NCBI GenBank assembly: GCA_002431865.1
Contig: DJEI01000085.1
Coordinates: 1-61,811, forward strand
Length of the DNA stretch: 61,811 nucleotides
From: Lachnospiraceae bacterium UBA5902
GTDB taxonomy: Bacteria > Bacillota > Clostridia > Lachnospirales > Lachnospiraceae
Reading direction: 5' to 3'
The notes below the pieces were generated by a model. The model worked only from the letters and a program-made list of their open reading frames with translations, ran no database searches and was not told the origin of the DNA. Positions 61,609-61,811 of this stretch are shown piece by piece. Positions within the stretch are counted from its first letter, which is position 1. Each line of letters starts with the position of its first letter. Position numbers and translations under genes: made by a program.

Positions 61609-61811
61609 ATGGAAAAAGGCGATTACAGGAATTATATAAGAATAAGAGGTGCAAGTGAGCATAATCTTAAAAATATTGATGTAGATATACCAAGGGACAG
61701 TCTTGTTGTACTTACAGGACTGTCAGGTTCAGGTAAGTCAAGTCTTGCCTTTGATACGATATATGCAGAAGGTCAGAGAAGATATATGGAGTCATTATCT
61801 TCATATGCAAG
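61609..61811 (+). CDS. uvrA: Excinuclease ABC subunit A (second copy, 3' partial)
   Basis: The first 67 codons only, cut by the window end. [57 protein letters not shown] is the unmistakable UvrA N-terminus, with Walker A GLSGSGKS. It matches the first UvrA closely in protein but not in codons (ATA, AGA and CTT are frequent here). Start ATG 61609 follows GGAGA. Confidence 0.93.
   Translation, partial: MEKGDYRNYIRIRGASEHNLKNIDVDIPRDSLVVLTGLSGSGKSSLAFDTIYAEGQRRYMESLSSYA

Overview
The window reads as chromosome from a gut Lachnospiraceae-type Firmicute. The evidence is the Clostridia-type sporulation/division cluster (spoVT, hup, rqcP, yabP, yabQ, divIC, spoIIE, tilS, hpt, ftsH), spoIIID, a type III glutamine synthetase, YitT/DUF3783/DUF6320-type proteins, Gram-positive LexA boxes and dense rho-independent terminators. 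No phage, CRISPR array, intact insertion sequence or rRNA is visible.

Layout. 0-7 kb: a membrane-anchored sigma-region-4-like protein with Gly/Ala repeats (cut by the window edge), a PD-(D/E)XK transposase-type nuclease, a small alpha/beta hydrolase, a sodium-dependent transporter and glnN. 7.1-11.9 kb: a decayed sensory island. It holds remnants of a Cache-type sensor, a solute-binding domain fused directly to an Hpt domain (probably by internal deletion of a hybrid kinase), one intact GGDEF-REC-HD-GYP protein, and broken copies of a solute-binding lipoprotein and a second sensor. 11.9-20.5 kb: the sporulation/division block, with good sigma-G and sigma-E promoter candidates. 20.5-30 kb: a candidate C-rich small RNA, a GH13 enzyme, small regulators, LexA-controlled uvrB, and uvrA. 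30-41.7 kb: aldo/keto reductase, MATE exporter, XRE-Uma2 fusion, spoIIID, a YhaO/YhaN pair, tRNA-Thr, an acyltransferase/DUF6320/esterase set and a nitrilase-family amidase. 41.7-54.2 kb: a two-component system, a Na/Pi transporter with PhoU domain, a NatAB-type ABC exporter, an SDR, LytR_C and YitT proteins, a UgpC-type ATPase and a PucR-type regulator with a palindrome on its own -35. 54.2-61.8 kb: ftsE, ftsX, an M23 hydrolase, an S41 protease, a second uvrB and the start of a second uvrA.

Two things stand out. First, near 54.2-54.4 kb codon usage changes abruptly to an AT-rich style with frequent ATA (Ile), AGA (Arg) and CTT (Leu). The downstream part repeats uvrB and uvrA as clearly diverged homologues. 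A chimeric join of two related genomes is the simplest reading, with horizontal acquisition as the alternative; the two parts should not be assumed to come from one cell. Second, three intergenic copies of an unrecognised structured element (near 26.3, 29.9 and 39.75 kb) share a core of about 107-116 nt with compensatory changes. Each is enclosed by long complementary arms whose sequence is private to that copy.

Starts were moved from the longest open frame to the codon with the best ribosome binding site where one was clear. All functions are by motif and family recognition; no database or folding program was run.
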